A stretch of 64,000 bases of DNA, from NCBI GenBank assembly GCA_016714645.1, contig JADKCI010000004.1, positions 477,501-541,500 on the forward strand, written 5' to 3'. Positions 1-11,522 of the stretch are shown in pieces. Source of the DNA: Chromatiaceae bacterium (GTDB lineage Bacteria > Pseudomonadota > Gammaproteobacteria > Chromatiales > Chromatiaceae). Below the pieces are notes generated by a model. The model did no database searches. It saw only the letters and a list, made by a program, of their open reading frames with translations, and was not told the DNA's origin. A program made the position numbers and the translations under genes. Numbering within the stretch: the first letter of the stretch is position 1; each line of letters begins with the position of its first letter.

Positions 1-2875
<2,875 letters not shown>

Positions 2876-2940
2876 TCTAACACCCAAGCGCTTTGCGCGG
2901 GGCTGGGTACGTGCCTGATACACCAACGATCTCTCTCACC

Positions 2941-2967
2941 CGGGGGCGGGCCGTCCGCCCGCCCCCG
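2941..2967 (+). other. GC-rich hairpin in the 23S-5S spacer
   Basis: A 10-bp perfect inverted repeat (CGGGGGCGGG at 2941-2950 and CCCGCCCCCG at 2958-2967) with a 7-base loop lies just before 5S. There is no run of T directly after it, so I read it as a processing or spacer structure, not a terminator. No tRNA is present in the 23S-5S spacer (2876-2976). Confidence 0.6.
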
Positions 2968-2976
2968 ACCCTTTTC

Positions 2977-3091
2977 CCTGGCGGCCATGGAGCACTGGCA
3001 CCACCTGATCCCATCCCGAACTCAGCAGTGAAACGGTGTATCGCCGATGATAGTGTGGGGTCTCCCCATGTGAAAGTAGGTCACCGCCAGG
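2977..3091 (+). rRNA. rrf: 5S ribosomal RNA
   Basis: About 115 bases beginning CCTGGCGGCCATGG and ending GGTCACCGCCAGG, with the two ends forming the usual helix I. The internal CCGAACTCAGCAGTGAAAC segment matches loops A and B of bacterial 5S. It lies about 100 bases after 23S and directly before a strong terminator, as expected for the last gene of an rRNA operon. Confidence 0.95.
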
Positions 3092-3101
3092 ACCTTTTCT
3101 C

Positions 3102-3135
3102 AACCCCGCCTTGTTACTCAGGGCGGGGTTTTTCG
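3102..3135 (+). terminator. rRNA operon terminator
   Basis: AACCCCGCC pairs with GGCGGGGTT around a short loop and is followed by a T run. It sits 10 bases after 5S and no tRNA follows, so this closes the rRNA operon. Confidence 0.9.
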
Positions 3136-3199
3136 TTGTAGGGGGTTGGGGGGGAAGGGAATTCAGCTTAAGTCTAGACTGCGAGATGTTCCAATTAAC

Positions 3200-3237
3200 C
3201 AAAAGCAACCGCCCAGCCTGGTTCCTGTTGGCTGGGC
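3200..3237 (-). terminator. Probable lon terminator
   Basis: On the minus strand GCCCAGCC and GGCTGGGC (plus positions 3230-3237 and 3211-3218) form an 8-bp stem, followed by a T-rich stretch GGTTGCTTTTGG. It lies about 20 bases past the lon stop codon. The T run is interrupted, so efficiency is uncertain. Confidence 0.6.
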
Positions 3238-3255
3238 CTGCTGCTTGGTTTAAAT

Positions 3256-5685
3256 CTAAAACAGGAAGGGAACTACATCCTCGAAGCGGGTTGCGAAATG
3301 GATGGTCAGTCCCTGACGTACATATTCTGGCACTTCTTCGAACTCCCCTTGGTTATCGGCCGGCAGGATTATTTCCTTGATTCCGGCCCTGCGCGCGGCG
3401 ATAAGCTTTTCGCGTATGCCTCCGACGGGGAAGACGGCGCCCGTTAGGGTTATCTCACCGGTCATGGCCAGGCGACGGATGGGTTTGTTTCGCGCCAAGG
3501 AAAGCAGTGCGCTGACTAAGGTGATCCCCGCCGAAGGGCCGTCTTTGGGTGTGGCGCCAGCGGGGACGTGAATGTGAATAAAAGCCTTCTCGAAATACGC
3601 CTGATCGATGCCAAATTGGACCGCATGGCTGACGAGGTATCCGTAGGCGATTTCGGCTGACTCCTTCATGACATCACCCAGTTGGCCCGTGAGTTTGAAA
3701 CCTCGCGTAAAACCATGCGTCCTCACCGCCTCGATGGAGAGGGTGGCGCCGCCCATGGCTGTCCACGCCAGCCCCGTGACGACCCCAGGACCCATCAGTT
3801 TGCGCTCGTCGCGAAACATGGGGCTGCCCAGATATTCCTTGAGCCGATCCCGACCTATTTGGATGGGTTGTTCCACGCCTTCAAGCAACTTCACCGCGCA
3901 CTTCCGCACGATTTTGCCGATCTGCTTGTCGAGGCGGCGTACACCCGCGTCTCGCGCGTAGCCCACGATCACCGCGCGCAGGGTGGCGGCATCGAGGCGT
4001 ATCGACCGCACGGGTAGGCCAGCCTTATCGATCTGACGGGGAAGGAGGAATTTCTTGGCGATGGCCAGCTTTTCCTCAACGATGTAACCCGACAAGGGAA
4101 TGATCTCCATGCGATCCGCCAGGGGCCCGGGGATGCTGTCCAACTGATTAGCGGTACATACGAATAGCACCTTGGAGAGGTCAAAGCGCAGATCCAGGTA
4201 GTGATCAAGAAAGTCCGAATTCTGCTCTGGATCGAGAACCTCAAGCAGAGCCGAGGCGGGATCGCCGTGATAGGAGGCGCCAATCTTGTCAATCTCGTCG
4301 AGCATGATGACGGGGTTAGCGGTGCCCGCATCCTTGATCGCCTGCAGGAATTTGCCCGGCATGGCGCCAATATAGGTACGGCGGTGGCCCTTGATCTCGG
4401 CCTCGTCGCGAATACCCCCGACGGAGAAGCGGTAGAAACGGCGGCCTAGGGCATCGGCGATGGAGCGTCCCACGGAGGTTTTGCCCACCCCGGGTGGGCC
4501 CACCAGCATAACGATGGAGCCAGCGATCTGGCCCTTGTGAATGCCAACCGCCAGAAATTCCAGGATGCGGGTCTTGACGTCCTCAAGACCGTAGTGATCC
4601 CGATCCAGGATGCGCCGTGCGCGTTTCAGGTCTAATTTATCCTTGGAATAGCAGCCCCAGGGCAGTGTCGTGATCCAATCCAGATAATTCCGGGTGACGG
4701 AATATTCCGGTGATCCCGTCTCAAGGATGGCCATCTTCTCCAGTTCCTCATCGACGCGCTTTTGGGCCTCATCGGTGAGGGTCAGGGACTTGAGGCGCTC
4801 CTTGAATTTGTCCAGTTCCGCCGTGCGGTCGTCCTTGGCTAGCCCCAGTTCCTTTTGAATGACCTTAAGTTGTTCCTTGAGAAAAAAATCGCGCTGCTGC
4901 TTCTGCATCCGCTCCTCGACCGATTCACGGATTTTTTGCTGGGCTCGGGCCAGGTCCAGTTCGTTATTGAGCAGGATCAGCACCTTTTCCATGCGTTTGA
5001 GCAGATCGACGGCTTCCAGGACCTCCTGAAGTTGTTCCTTGGTAGAGGTTGTCAGACTGGCGGCAAAGTCGGATAGATGGGAAGGGTCATCCGGTCCGAA
5101 GCGATCCAGGAAGACTCGCAACTCCTCGACATAAAGGGGGTTGAGGGGGAGCAGTTCCTTGATGGTATTGATAACGGCCATGGCATAGGCCTTGATCTCA
5201 TCCTGACCGCGCGTGCTGGGCTCCGGCAAGTATTCGACGCGCGCGGAAAAAGGTGCCCGCCGGGAGATCCAGTTTTCGATACGGAAGCGATGAACGCACT
5301 CCACCAACACCTGGAGGTATCCATCCTGTTCATGAACCCGATGGACCCGGCAGGCCGTGCCGACGACATGAAACTGCTCGGTGGTGGCCTCCTCGGCCGT
5401 ATCGTTGGTAACCAGGACCACGCCAAGGATCTTGTTATCCGAATCGACTACCGCACGAATGGTCTTGGCCCAATGCTTGCCAGACATGAGCAGGGGTACG
5501 GCCTGGCCCGGGAAGAAGGGGCGGGCCGCCACGGGCAATAGATGAATGATGCCGGGCAGAACATCCTTGACGCGGGCCGGCATGGTCGGCTCCCCCGCCG
5601 ACGCATCGGTATCCTGCGGCGATATCTCGCTCGGCGCATCCTCGGCTGCCGTTAGGTAATCCTCTTGATCCGCTGGGTCACTCAT
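3256..5685 (-). CDS. lon: ATP-dependent protease La (Lon)
   Basis: Cytoplasmic AAA+ serine protease that degrades misfolded and short-lived regulatory proteins. The 809-residue product has the family's order: N-terminal substrate-binding LON domain, coiled coil near 240-280, AAA+ module with Walker A GPPGVGKT at 396-403, and the C-terminal protease domain with the catalytic Ser in KDGPSAG (Ser718) and Lys in GGIREK (Lys760). Length is normal for proteobacterial LonA. The first 35 residues are acidic and low in conservation. The start overlaps the end of ksgA by 8 bases, so the two genes are translationally coupled. I saw no heat-shock sigma promoter close to the start. The stop is followed by a hairpin on the same strand. 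Confidence 0.97.
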   Translation of the reverse strand: MSDPADQEDYLTAAEDAPSEISPQDTDASAGEPTMPARVKDVLPGIIHLLPVAARPFFPGQAVPLLMSGKHWAKTIRAVVDSDNKILGVVLVTNDTAEEATTEQFHVVGTACRVHRVHEQDGYLQVLVECVHRFRIENWISRRAPFSARVEYLPEPSTRGQDEIKAYAMAVINTIKELLPLNPLYVEELRVFLDRFGPDDPSHLSDFAASLTTSTKEQLQEVLEAVDLLKRMEKVLILLNNELDLARAQQKIRESVEERMQKQQRDFFLKEQLKVIQKELGLAKDDRTAELDKFKERLKSLTLTDEAQKRVDEELEKMAILETGSPEYSVTRNYLDWITTLPWGCYSKDKLDLKRARRILDRDHYGLEDVKTRILEFLAVGIHKGQIAGSIVMLVGPPGVGKTSVGRSIADALGRRFYRFSVGGIRDEAEIKGHRRTYIGAMPGKFLQAIKDAGTANPVIMLDEIDKIGASYHGDPASALLEVLDPEQNSDFLDHYLDLRFDLSKVLFVCTANQLDSIPGPLADRMEIIPLSGYIVEEKLAIAKKFLLPRQIDKAGLPVRSIRLDAATLRAVIVGYARDAGVRRLDKQIGKIVRKCAVKLLEGVEQPIQIGRDRLKEYLGSPMFRDERKLMGPGVVTGLAWTAMGGATLSIEAVRTHGFTRGFKLTGQLGDVMKESAEIAYGYLVSHAVQFGIDQAYFEKAFIHIHVPAGATPKDGPSAGITLVSALLSLARNKPIRRLAMTGEITLTGAVFPVGGIREKLIAARRAGIKEIILPADNQGEFEEVPEYVRQGLTIHFATRFEDVVPFLF

Positions 5686-6550
5686 CTTTTTCGCCTGATG
5701 AAATTTGATTCAAGATTTGGGTAAGGGCTGAAGAGCTGGAGTTTATAAGCGTACAATTTTCGGGCGAAGGCGCCCCTTTGCAAGTCAGATTGGCCAGGCA
5801 GGCAAAGGTGGAGACCGAGAGTTCCTCGGCGCGCTGACCGGGATCAATCCCCAGGGTCGCGAAATCCCCGGCCGTTGCCAAGCCTTTGAGGGTGTTGCGC
5901 AAGGTCTTGCGGCGCTGGGCAAAGGCCTGGGTCACCAGGCGCTGATGATGACCTGGATCCTGGAGTGGGAAGGGCGGGGGATCGAGTGGCGTCAGGCGCA
6001 GAAAGGCTGAATCGACCCTGGGCGCCGGGAAGAAGGCCTGGGGCGGAATTTCAAACAGGGCCTCGGCCCGGCACCAGGTCTGGATCATGACCGAGAGCCG
6101 GCCGTAGGTACGGGAGCCCGGAGGGGCGACAATGCGGTCCACCACCTCCTTCTGCAACATGACATGCATGTCCAGGATCCAGGCCTTTTGTTCCAGGAAG
6201 CGGAACAGGAGCGGAGTGGAAATGTTGTAGGGCAAATTGCCGGTCAGGCGCAGCTTGTCCCCAGGCGCTACCAATTGGCTCAGATCAAAGACCAGGGCGT
6301 CGGCCTGATGGATGGTCAGTTGCCCTAGGGGGGCACAGGTACGGGCCAGGGGCTCGATGAGGTCCCGATCCAGTTCCACCGCATCAAGTTGGCCGGCCGC
6401 GCCCAGCAAGGCCCGAGTGATGGCGCCGCGCCCTGGACCTATCTCCACCAGCCTCTCCCCGGGGCTGGGTGAGATGGCGGCGATGATGCGGTCGATGACG
6501 CCTTGATCCTGGAGAAAGTTCTGGCCGAATCTTTTGCGGGGGTGGGGCAT
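5678..6550 (-). CDS. rsmA: 16S rRNA dimethyladenosine transferase (KsgA/RsmA)
   Basis: Dimethylates two adjacent adenosines in the 3' terminal helix of 16S rRNA using S-adenosylmethionine and acts as a late 30S assembly checkpoint. The 290-residue protein shows the family N-terminus (KRFGQNFL), the SAM-binding motif I EIGPGRGAIT near residues 37-46, and the catalytic NLPYNIS motif near 104-110. The C-terminal helical domain is followed by about 25 unconserved residues (SSSSALTQ and onward), slightly longer than the E. coli protein. It is the first gene of a leftward pair with lon. Many gammaproteobacteria instead place ksgA beside surA, pdxA or apaH. Confidence 0.95.
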   Translation of the reverse strand: MPHPRKRFGQNFLQDQGVIDRIIAAISPSPGERLVEIGPGRGAITRALLGAAGQLDAVELDRDLIEPLARTCAPLGQLTIHQADALVFDLSQLVAPGDKLRLTGNLPYNISTPLLFRFLEQKAWILDMHVMLQKEVVDRIVAPPGSRTYGRLSVMIQTWCRAEALFEIPPQAFFPAPRVDSAFLRLTPLDPPPFPLQDPGHHQRLVTQAFAQRRKTLRNTLKGLATAGDFATLGIDPGQRAEELSVSTFACLANLTCKGAPSPENCTLINSSSSALTQILNQISSGEKDE

Positions 6551-6747
6551 GAGCGGCGTTGGGAACAGGGCTGGGATATCATCCAGTCTGCGCCTAAGTT
6601 CGACCGGGGGTCCAGTCGATTAGCTCCCGGGTGGCCTGGTCGTCCGCTGGTCGTGGCGGGAAAAGTCGCGTACTATCTGGATAATGAAAGTGATGCTTCA
6701 TGGTATTCGATTCACTACAACAACAAACGAGGACGACATATCCATCG

Positions 6748-8331
6748 ATGAATGAATTCGATCAGGCCTATCTGGTCCCGGACGGGACCGATCTTCAGGG
6801 GATCAAGGACGCCCTCGAGGCGAGATGCCGGATTGGCGAGGATGAACCCCGACACCTGCTGCGGCGTTTTCACGACACCTTCGACTGGAGTCTGTACCTG
6901 GCGGGCGGGGTTCTGGAGGAGCGGATCGACGGTCATCAACGCGTCATGATGTGGCGCGATCTCAATGACGAGGTCCCTATCTTGGCGTGCGAACTCGAGG
7001 GGGACTTGGGTTTCGCCGCTGATCTGCCGGCTGGCCCCGACACCGAGCGCTTGGGGCGACTCTTGGGCATTCGTCGCCTGCTGCCCCTCTTGGATGTCCA
7101 TTCCCGCATACTGACCTGGCGCCTCCTTAACGAGGATGACAAGACCATCGCTCGTCTGGAACTCGAGCAGAATCGTTACGACGATAAGGCGCGGGAACGT
7201 CAGGGCCCCATCTCCACCCGCCTGCGGCTTCACGCCGTCAAGGGCTATGAGGCCGATTTTCGCGACACGGCGCTGATGCTCAACGAAGGGCTTGGCCTGT
7301 CCCTGGTCCGCACCGAGCTCCTGCTGGAGGCCCTGGCATCCGCGGGACGCAAGCCAGGTGACTACAGTTCCCAACTCAATTTTCGCCTCGATCCCGATCG
7401 TCGCGCGGACGATACGACCAAGGAAATCCTGCTCCATCTGCTCAATACCATCGAGGTCAATATACCTGGCACACGTGACAACCTGGACTCGGAATTTCTC
7501 CATGATTTCCGCGTGGCCGTGCGCCGCACCCGTTCAGCCCTCACCCAGATCAAGGATGTTTTTGCCCCGGATGTAGTCGAGCAATATAAGGATGTCTTCG
7601 GCTGGATTGGCGAGTTTACGGGCCCCGTGCGCGACCTGGACGTCTATCTGCTCGATTTCAACGCCTATCAGGTGTGCCTGCCGGAACCCCTGCGGCCCCA
7701 TCTGGAACCCCTGCGCGACTTCATCCACGCCCATTATGGCGAGGAACAGAAGGCCTTGGTGGAGCACCTGGATTCCAAGCGTTTCCGGAATCTGCTGCGC
7801 GATTGGCGGGCCTTCCTGGAGGCCCCGGTCCCCGAAAGCTCCGTGGTGCCGAACGCCATGCGTCCGGTCTTGGCGGTAGCGAATGACCGCATCTGGACCA
7901 TGTACCGGCGGGTACGCAAGGAGGGGCGGGCCATGACCCCCGCCTCCCCGGCGGAGGACATGCATGAGCTACGGAAAAGCTGCAAAAAGCTGCGCTACCT
8001 GATCGAGTTCTTCGACAGCCTCTATTCGAAACAGGAGGTGCGTCAACTGGTGAAACTCCTCAAGGTACTGCTGGATAATCTTGGCAAGTTCCAGGACCTG
8101 GCGGTCCAGGCCGACCACCTGCGCGAGATGGCCCAGCGCATGCGCGACGAGGATGGGGCCAGTACCGATACCCTGCTTACCATGGGCATCCTGGTGGGGG
8201 ACTTGCTGGAACATCAGCACCGGGCTCGGGAGGATTTTGCCCAGATCTTCGCCAGTTTCGATAGCGAAGACCACCAGGGTCTGTTTAAGTCCCTGTTTGA
8301 GGACCAGAAGCGGCAGGGGAAGGGCGCATGA
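6748..8331 (+). CDS. CHAD domain-containing protein
   Basis: CHAD domains are helical and rich in conserved His, Arg and Lys. They are known to bind inorganic polyphosphate, and often follow a CYTH/triphosphatase-like domain. This 527-residue product has a weakly CYTH-like N-terminal part (AYLVPDG start, residues 5 to about 190; I do not see the full set of catalytic Glu and Lys residues). It is followed by CHAD with HDFRVAVRRTRS at 252-263 and MHELRKSCKKLRYL at 405-418. I chose the ATG at 6748 because homologous folds begin here and GAGGA lies upstream; an in-frame ATG at 6700 would add 16 residues. Its stop overlaps the start of the ParA gene (ATGA), so the two are co-translated. No signal peptide or membrane segment. 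Confidence 0.85.
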   Translation: MNEFDQAYLVPDGTDLQGIKDALEARCRIGEDEPRHLLRRFHDTFDWSLYLAGGVLEERIDGHQRVMMWRDLNDEVPILACELEGDLGFAADLPAGPDTERLGRLLGIRRLLPLLDVHSRILTWRLLNEDDKTIARLELEQNRYDDKARERQGPISTRLRLHAVKGYEADFRDTALMLNEGLGLSLVRTELLLEALASAGRKPGDYSSQLNFRLDPDRRADDTTKEILLHLLNTIEVNIPGTRDNLDSEFLHDFRVAVRRTRSALTQIKDVFAPDVVEQYKDVFGWIGEFTGPVRDLDVYLLDFNAYQVCLPEPLRPHLEPLRDFIHAHYGEEQKALVEHLDSKRFRNLLRDWRAFLEAPVPESSVVPNAMRPVLAVANDRIWTMYRRVRKEGRAMTPASPAEDMHELRKSCKKLRYLIEFFDSLYSKQEVRQLVKLLKVLLDNLGKFQDLAVQADHLREMAQRMRDEDGASTDTLLTMGILVGDLLEHQHRAREDFAQIFASFDSEDHQGLFKSLFEDQKRQGKGA

Positions 8332-9104
8332 AGATCATCGCTTCATACAATATCAAGGGGGGTGTTGGCAAGACGGCGACGGCGGTCAATCTGGCCTATC
8401 TGTCGGCCAGGGAGGGTTATCGCACCCTGATCTGGGACCTGGACCCCCAGGGGGCCGCCACCTATTACTTTCGTGTCAAGCCCAAGGTCAAGGGCGGTAC
8501 CAAGGCCCTGGTGAGCGGCCACCAGGATCTTGACGACCTGGTGAAGGGCACGGATTTCGAGCGACTGGACCTCTTGCCCGCGGATTTCTCTTACCGCAAC
8601 ATGGACTTGTTGCTGGAAGACAATAAGCGTCCGACCAAGCAGTTACAAAAATTACTCGCCCCCATGGCGATCGCCTACGACTATGTCTTCCTGGATTGTC
8701 CGCCGAGCATCTCGCTGGTCTCTGAGAATGTCTTTCGCGCCAGTCACGCCCTTTTGGTGCCCATGATCCCCACCACTTTGTCGGCACGCACCCTGGCGCA
8801 ATTGCAGGACTTCCTGGAGGGTCACGATGGCCTTGGCAAGACTAACCTTATGCCTTTTTTCTCCATGGTGGATCGGCGCAAGCATTTGCATTTACACCTG
8901 ATGGAGAGCCTGCCTCAAAGCTTCCCCAGCTTCCTCAAGACGAGCATTCCCTATGCCACCGAGGTGGAGCGCATGGGCATCACCCGCATGCCTCTGCCGG
9001 CCTATGCCCCGTCGACCAATCCCGTAACCCGGGCTTACGAGGCCCTGTGGCAGGAGGTGAAGGCGGGGATCAAGGGCTCGGCGATTTGGGCAACGGCAGG
9101 CTAG
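8328..9104 (+). CDS. ParA/MinD-family ATPase, orphan
   Basis: 258 residues with the deviant Walker A KGGVGKT at 10-16 (signature Lys10 and Lys15), Walker A' region DLDPQG at 37-42 and Walker B region FLDCPPS near 124. These features mark the ParA/Soj branch that forms ATP-dependent dimers and positions plasmids, chromosomes or organelles. No ParB gene or parS-like site is visible nearby, and the gene is not in a gid-parAB context, so a chromosomal partition role is unlikely. The 4-base overlap with the CHAD gene suggests the CHAD protein is its cargo adaptor. That is inference. Confidence 0.88.
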   Translation: MKIIASYNIKGGVGKTATAVNLAYLSAREGYRTLIWDLDPQGAATYYFRVKPKVKGGTKALVSGHQDLDDLVKGTDFERLDLLPADFSYRNMDLLLEDNKRPTKQLQKLLAPMAIAYDYVFLDCPPSISLVSENVFRASHALLVPMIPTTLSARTLAQLQDFLEGHDGLGKTNLMPFFSMVDRRKHLHLHLMESLPQSFPSFLKTSIPYATEVERMGITRMPLPAYAPSTNPVTRAYEALWQEVKAGIKGSAIWATAG

Positions 9105-9143
9105 GGCGCGAGGCCCTAACCGGCACCGATGGCACCCAAGCCA

Positions 9144-9980
9144 TCAACTCAGGGACCCTAAATACTCGTCCACCGCGTGGTCGGGACAGATCTGGCCTTG
9201 GCGCACGGCCTCCCCGTAGCGCTGATGCCAGCCGTTGATCAGGGGCCTGGCCCTCAGCCATTCGGCGTGGACGATGCGGGCCAGGGGGCCGCCCTGGTCA
9301 AGGAAGCCGCTGTCCGCGAAGGCTCGCCCGGCGGCGGCGCGATCATAGTCCAGGCGGATGATGCGGGTATGCCAACGGCCATGGCGCCATTCCAGTTGGC
9401 CATAGCTTGCCCGCGGGTCGCCGTCGAAGGGAGAGCCGACGGAGCCCACGTTGAGGATGTCGATACCCTGAAATTGGCGGGTCAAGGGCCTGTGGGTGTG
9501 GCCCGTCACGAAGAGGTTCACGTCAAGGGGCACCTTGGCCGGGAGATCGGCGTCCTGGGTTCGCGCCGAGATGCCGTCGCGGTTACCGAGGAGGGTGCCG
9601 TGGGTGACATGGACCCAGCCCCGCCCCGGTTCGGCTTCGAAGCAGAGATGGTCTGGCCAATCGGCCAGCCAATGCTCGGTTCCCGCGATCTGGGTACAGG
9701 TGAAATCGGCCAGGGCACGCAGGCGGGCGTCGAGGGCGTCTAGGGGTGGTTCGCGTCCACAGCGCAAGACCCAGACCTCGTGGTTACCCAGAATTGGTAG
9801 CCAGCCCTGATCCTGACGCAATTCCTGGAAGCGCCTCAGGCAGGTGTCGCTGGTCGGGCCGCGATTGATGAGATCACCGGCCATGACGACCAGGTCCGGA
9901 TTCCAGCCCTGGATATGGGCGACACAGGTCTCCAGGGCTGGGAGGTTGGCCTGAACGTCGGAAAATACCGCGACCCTCAT
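9144..9980 (-). CDS. Calcineurin-like metallophosphoesterase
   Basis: 278 residues with the dinuclear metal-site motifs in order: FSDVQAN at 6-12, GDLINRGP at 35-42, GNHE at 65-68, a VTHGT motif and GHTHRP near the C-terminal third. The first motif carries Gln where most relatives have His (D-x-H), a substitution that I recall also occurs in a subset of bacterial members. The GDxxxRGP form resembles diadenosine tetraphosphatase and PP1-like enzymes, but the substrate cannot be told. The ATG overlaps the stop of the upstream thiamine-binding-type gene by four bases. It is convergent with the ParA gene. Confidence 0.88.
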   Translation of the reverse strand: MRVAVFSDVQANLPALETCVAHIQGWNPDLVVMAGDLINRGPTSDTCLRRFQELRQDQGWLPILGNHEVWVLRCGREPPLDALDARLRALADFTCTQIAGTEHWLADWPDHLCFEAEPGRGWVHVTHGTLLGNRDGISARTQDADLPAKVPLDVNLFVTGHTHRPLTRQFQGIDILNVGSVGSPFDGDPRASYGQLEWRHGRWHTRIIRLDYDRAAAGRAFADSGFLDQGGPLARIVHAEWLRARPLINGWHQRYGEAVRQGQICPDHAVDEYLGSLS

Positions 9981-10291
9981 GAGGTTAGGTCCCCCATGAG
10001 GGCGTTAACCCGCGCCACCTTGGCGTCGAGCCGCCCCAAGGGGCCTTCCCGCATATCCAGCTTGGCCGTGGCATAGACCCGCCTGCAGCCTTGTGCCGCC
10101 AATACCTGGTGGGCGCGGGCGATCAGGACCAAGGCGGACTCCAGATCCTCGGTCTCGACGAGGGTGCCCATGGCGCCGAGCTGGTAGGGGTGACCGCTAG
10201 CCCGGATCATGGCGACCACGGGGGCGACGAAGGCCCCGACGCTTGCGCCCTGGTCCATGGGGAAGATGCCGAGGTCGAGAAGGACCGACAT
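9977..10291 (-). CDS. MTH1187-family thiamine-binding protein
   Basis: A 104-residue single-domain protein of the MTH1187/YkoF-like ferredoxin-fold family (MSVLLDLGIFPMDQG start, then SGHPYQLGAMGTLVE), members of which bind thiamine or related pyrimidines. The frame is open further upstream, but the start at 10291 gives the family N-terminus and has AGAGGT 7 bases before it. It is coupled to the metallophosphoesterase by an ATGA overlap. No transporter or thiamine biosynthesis gene is adjacent and I see no TPP riboswitch, so the cellular role is open. Confidence 0.8.
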   Translation of the reverse strand: MSVLLDLGIFPMDQGASVGAFVAPVVAMIRASGHPYQLGAMGTLVETEDLESALVLIARAHQVLAAQGCRRVYATAKLDMREGPLGRLDAKVARVNALMGDLTS

Positions 10292-10403
10292 GGGTTTTAC
10301 CTCTGGAGACGGATGGTTCATCATTAGTCGTGGGCAATGGCGGTAATCCCGCCGGTCCTTTTCACGCGCCCCTAGAGGCCCCATTTCATTGCCGAGTTCC
10401 TGG

Positions 10404-10868
10404 ATGCTGCAAGAACAAGAAGTTACCGAGCCGGACTGGGAAAGCCCGCTAACCCTCAAGCTGACCCCGGCCCTGCTGATGCATTCTCTCATGGCCACCG
10501 CCACCGCCGTCCACACGGGTTATGCGAGTTGCGTTGACGACAAGCTGGTAGTCAATGACCTGGTGTCCCTGGATGGTGCCGTAGGCAACTATGTGCGCCT
10601 GGTTGAGCAGGATTTCTACGAGGACGAGGACCCGGATACCGTCTGGCACGACTGGACCCTGGAAATTTCCATAGGCAAGATCCTGACCACGGCCCATTGG
10701 CAGATCCCCACCAATGCCTCCCCCATGGAGTGGGAGTGGACCGCCCGTGAGGCGGAGAAGGCCTTCGGCAGCGCCTGTATCCTCATCGGGCGGCGGGTCC
10801 GGCAGGGCCTGGTGGTCGATGAACCCGTTCCTATCGAACAACCTCATCCGCGCATGAGCCGACATTGA
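10404..10868 (+). CDS. Hypothetical protein, 154 aa
   Basis: I do not recognise a family. The product is acidic, soluble-looking and without signal peptide or membrane segments. It has a patterned core (LMATATAVHTGYAS, then LVSLDGAVGNYVRL) and a C-terminal part with WEWTAREAEKAFG and ILIGRRVRQG that looks like a real folded domain. The start is uncertain: the ATG at 10404 has no strong ribosome binding site, and a TTG at 10389 is also possible. It is divergent from the thiamine-binding-type gene. A 187-codon frame on the opposite strand (10449-11012) is less protein-like and is taken as a shadow. Confidence 0.6.
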   Translation: MLQEQEVTEPDWESPLTLKLTPALLMHSLMATATAVHTGYASCVDDKLVVNDLVSLDGAVGNYVRLVEQDFYEDEDPDTVWHDWTLEISIGKILTTAHWQIPTNASPMEWEWTAREAEKAFGSACILIGRRVRQGLVVDEPVPIEQPHPRMSRH

Positions 10869-10965
10869 GCCCTGCGCTGGCTTTCCCTCTGTTAACCCGC
10901 TTGTGGTTGGTTTCGACCTCAGGCTAGCGAGTTCCCCTCTTCTCAATCTCAGCGAGGCCCAGCCC

Positions 10966-11220
10966 ATGAACTTCAAGATCGATATCGACATGACCCCGGA
11001 AGAGATGCGCAAGCTGCTCGGTCTGCCCGATGTGGAGGCCTTTCAGCGGCAGATACTGGATGACATCCGCCAGCGCATGGTAGAGGGCGTCGAGGGCTAT
11101 GATCCCCTTAAGCTCTTCCAGCCCTACGTGGCCGGGTCCATGGCCTCTTGGGACATGATGCAAAAGATGTTCTCGGCGGCGGTTGGCTCAAGCCAGATCG
11201 GCGGTAAGACCGCGGATTAG
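10966..11220 (+). CDS. DUF6489-type small protein
   Basis: 84 residues beginning MNFKIDIDMTPEEMRKLLGLPDV, a start and TPEE-x-RxxLGLPDV core that I recognise from a small conserved proteobacterial family (assigned DUF6489 from memory). It is predicted to be helical and cytoplasmic, with no known function. The frame is open 21 codons upstream, but only the start at 10966 gives the family N-terminus. It lies 97 bases after the previous hypothetical gene and may be its operon partner. Confidence 0.75.
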   Translation: MNFKIDIDMTPEEMRKLLGLPDVEAFQRQILDDIRQRMVEGVEGYDPLKLFQPYVAGSMASWDMMQKMFSAAVGSSQIGGKTAD

Positions 11221-11241
11221 GTTGTTCCCGACGGGCACTGC

Positions 11242-11478
11242 TCAGCCCAGCCGTTCCAGTTCCCGCTTAGCCTGGGCTCGGATGCTCTCCAGTTCCGCGA
11301 TCAGCCGATTGATCGTGTTATCGATATCGGCCTCGCTGTGCATCATGGGGCCGACGATGATGGAGCCGTCGATGGCATAGCCGTGCTGGCCGAGACGGAT
11401 GCCCACCCCGGGCTCCGCCAGAATGTCGAACAGGGCCCAGCCGGTATTGGGGAGATGGAGTTGGAAGACATGTGGCAT
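11242..11478 (-). CDS. Hypothetical small protein, 78 aa
   Basis: Unrecognised. The sequence has a beta-rich first half (FQLHLPNTGWALFDILAEPGVGI, read in two parts around Gly13) and a charged helical tail (INRLIAELESIRAQAKREL). No signal peptide. It lies downstream of purN on the same strand with a 44-base gap. No good ribosome binding site precedes the ATG, so either the start or the gene itself may be wrong. Confidence 0.5.
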   Translation of the reverse strand: MPHVFQLHLPNTGWALFDILAEPGVGIRLGQHGYAIDGSIIVGPMMHSEADIDNTINRLIAELESIRAQAKRELERLG

Positions 11479-11522
11479 GGGTTTGTCCGTGCGTCTGGTT
11501 CTGGCCGGGAGCCTTAGGTCGT

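Noticed and set aside
9102..9118. TAGGGC-GCGAG-GCCCTA hairpin after the ParA gene as a terminator
   Set aside because: Six-base stem without any T run on either strand.
10449..11012. 187-codon minus-strand frame over the hypothetical gene at 10404
   Set aside because: It runs across the intergenic region and two plus-strand genes, and has weaker protein character; kept only as a possible alternative.
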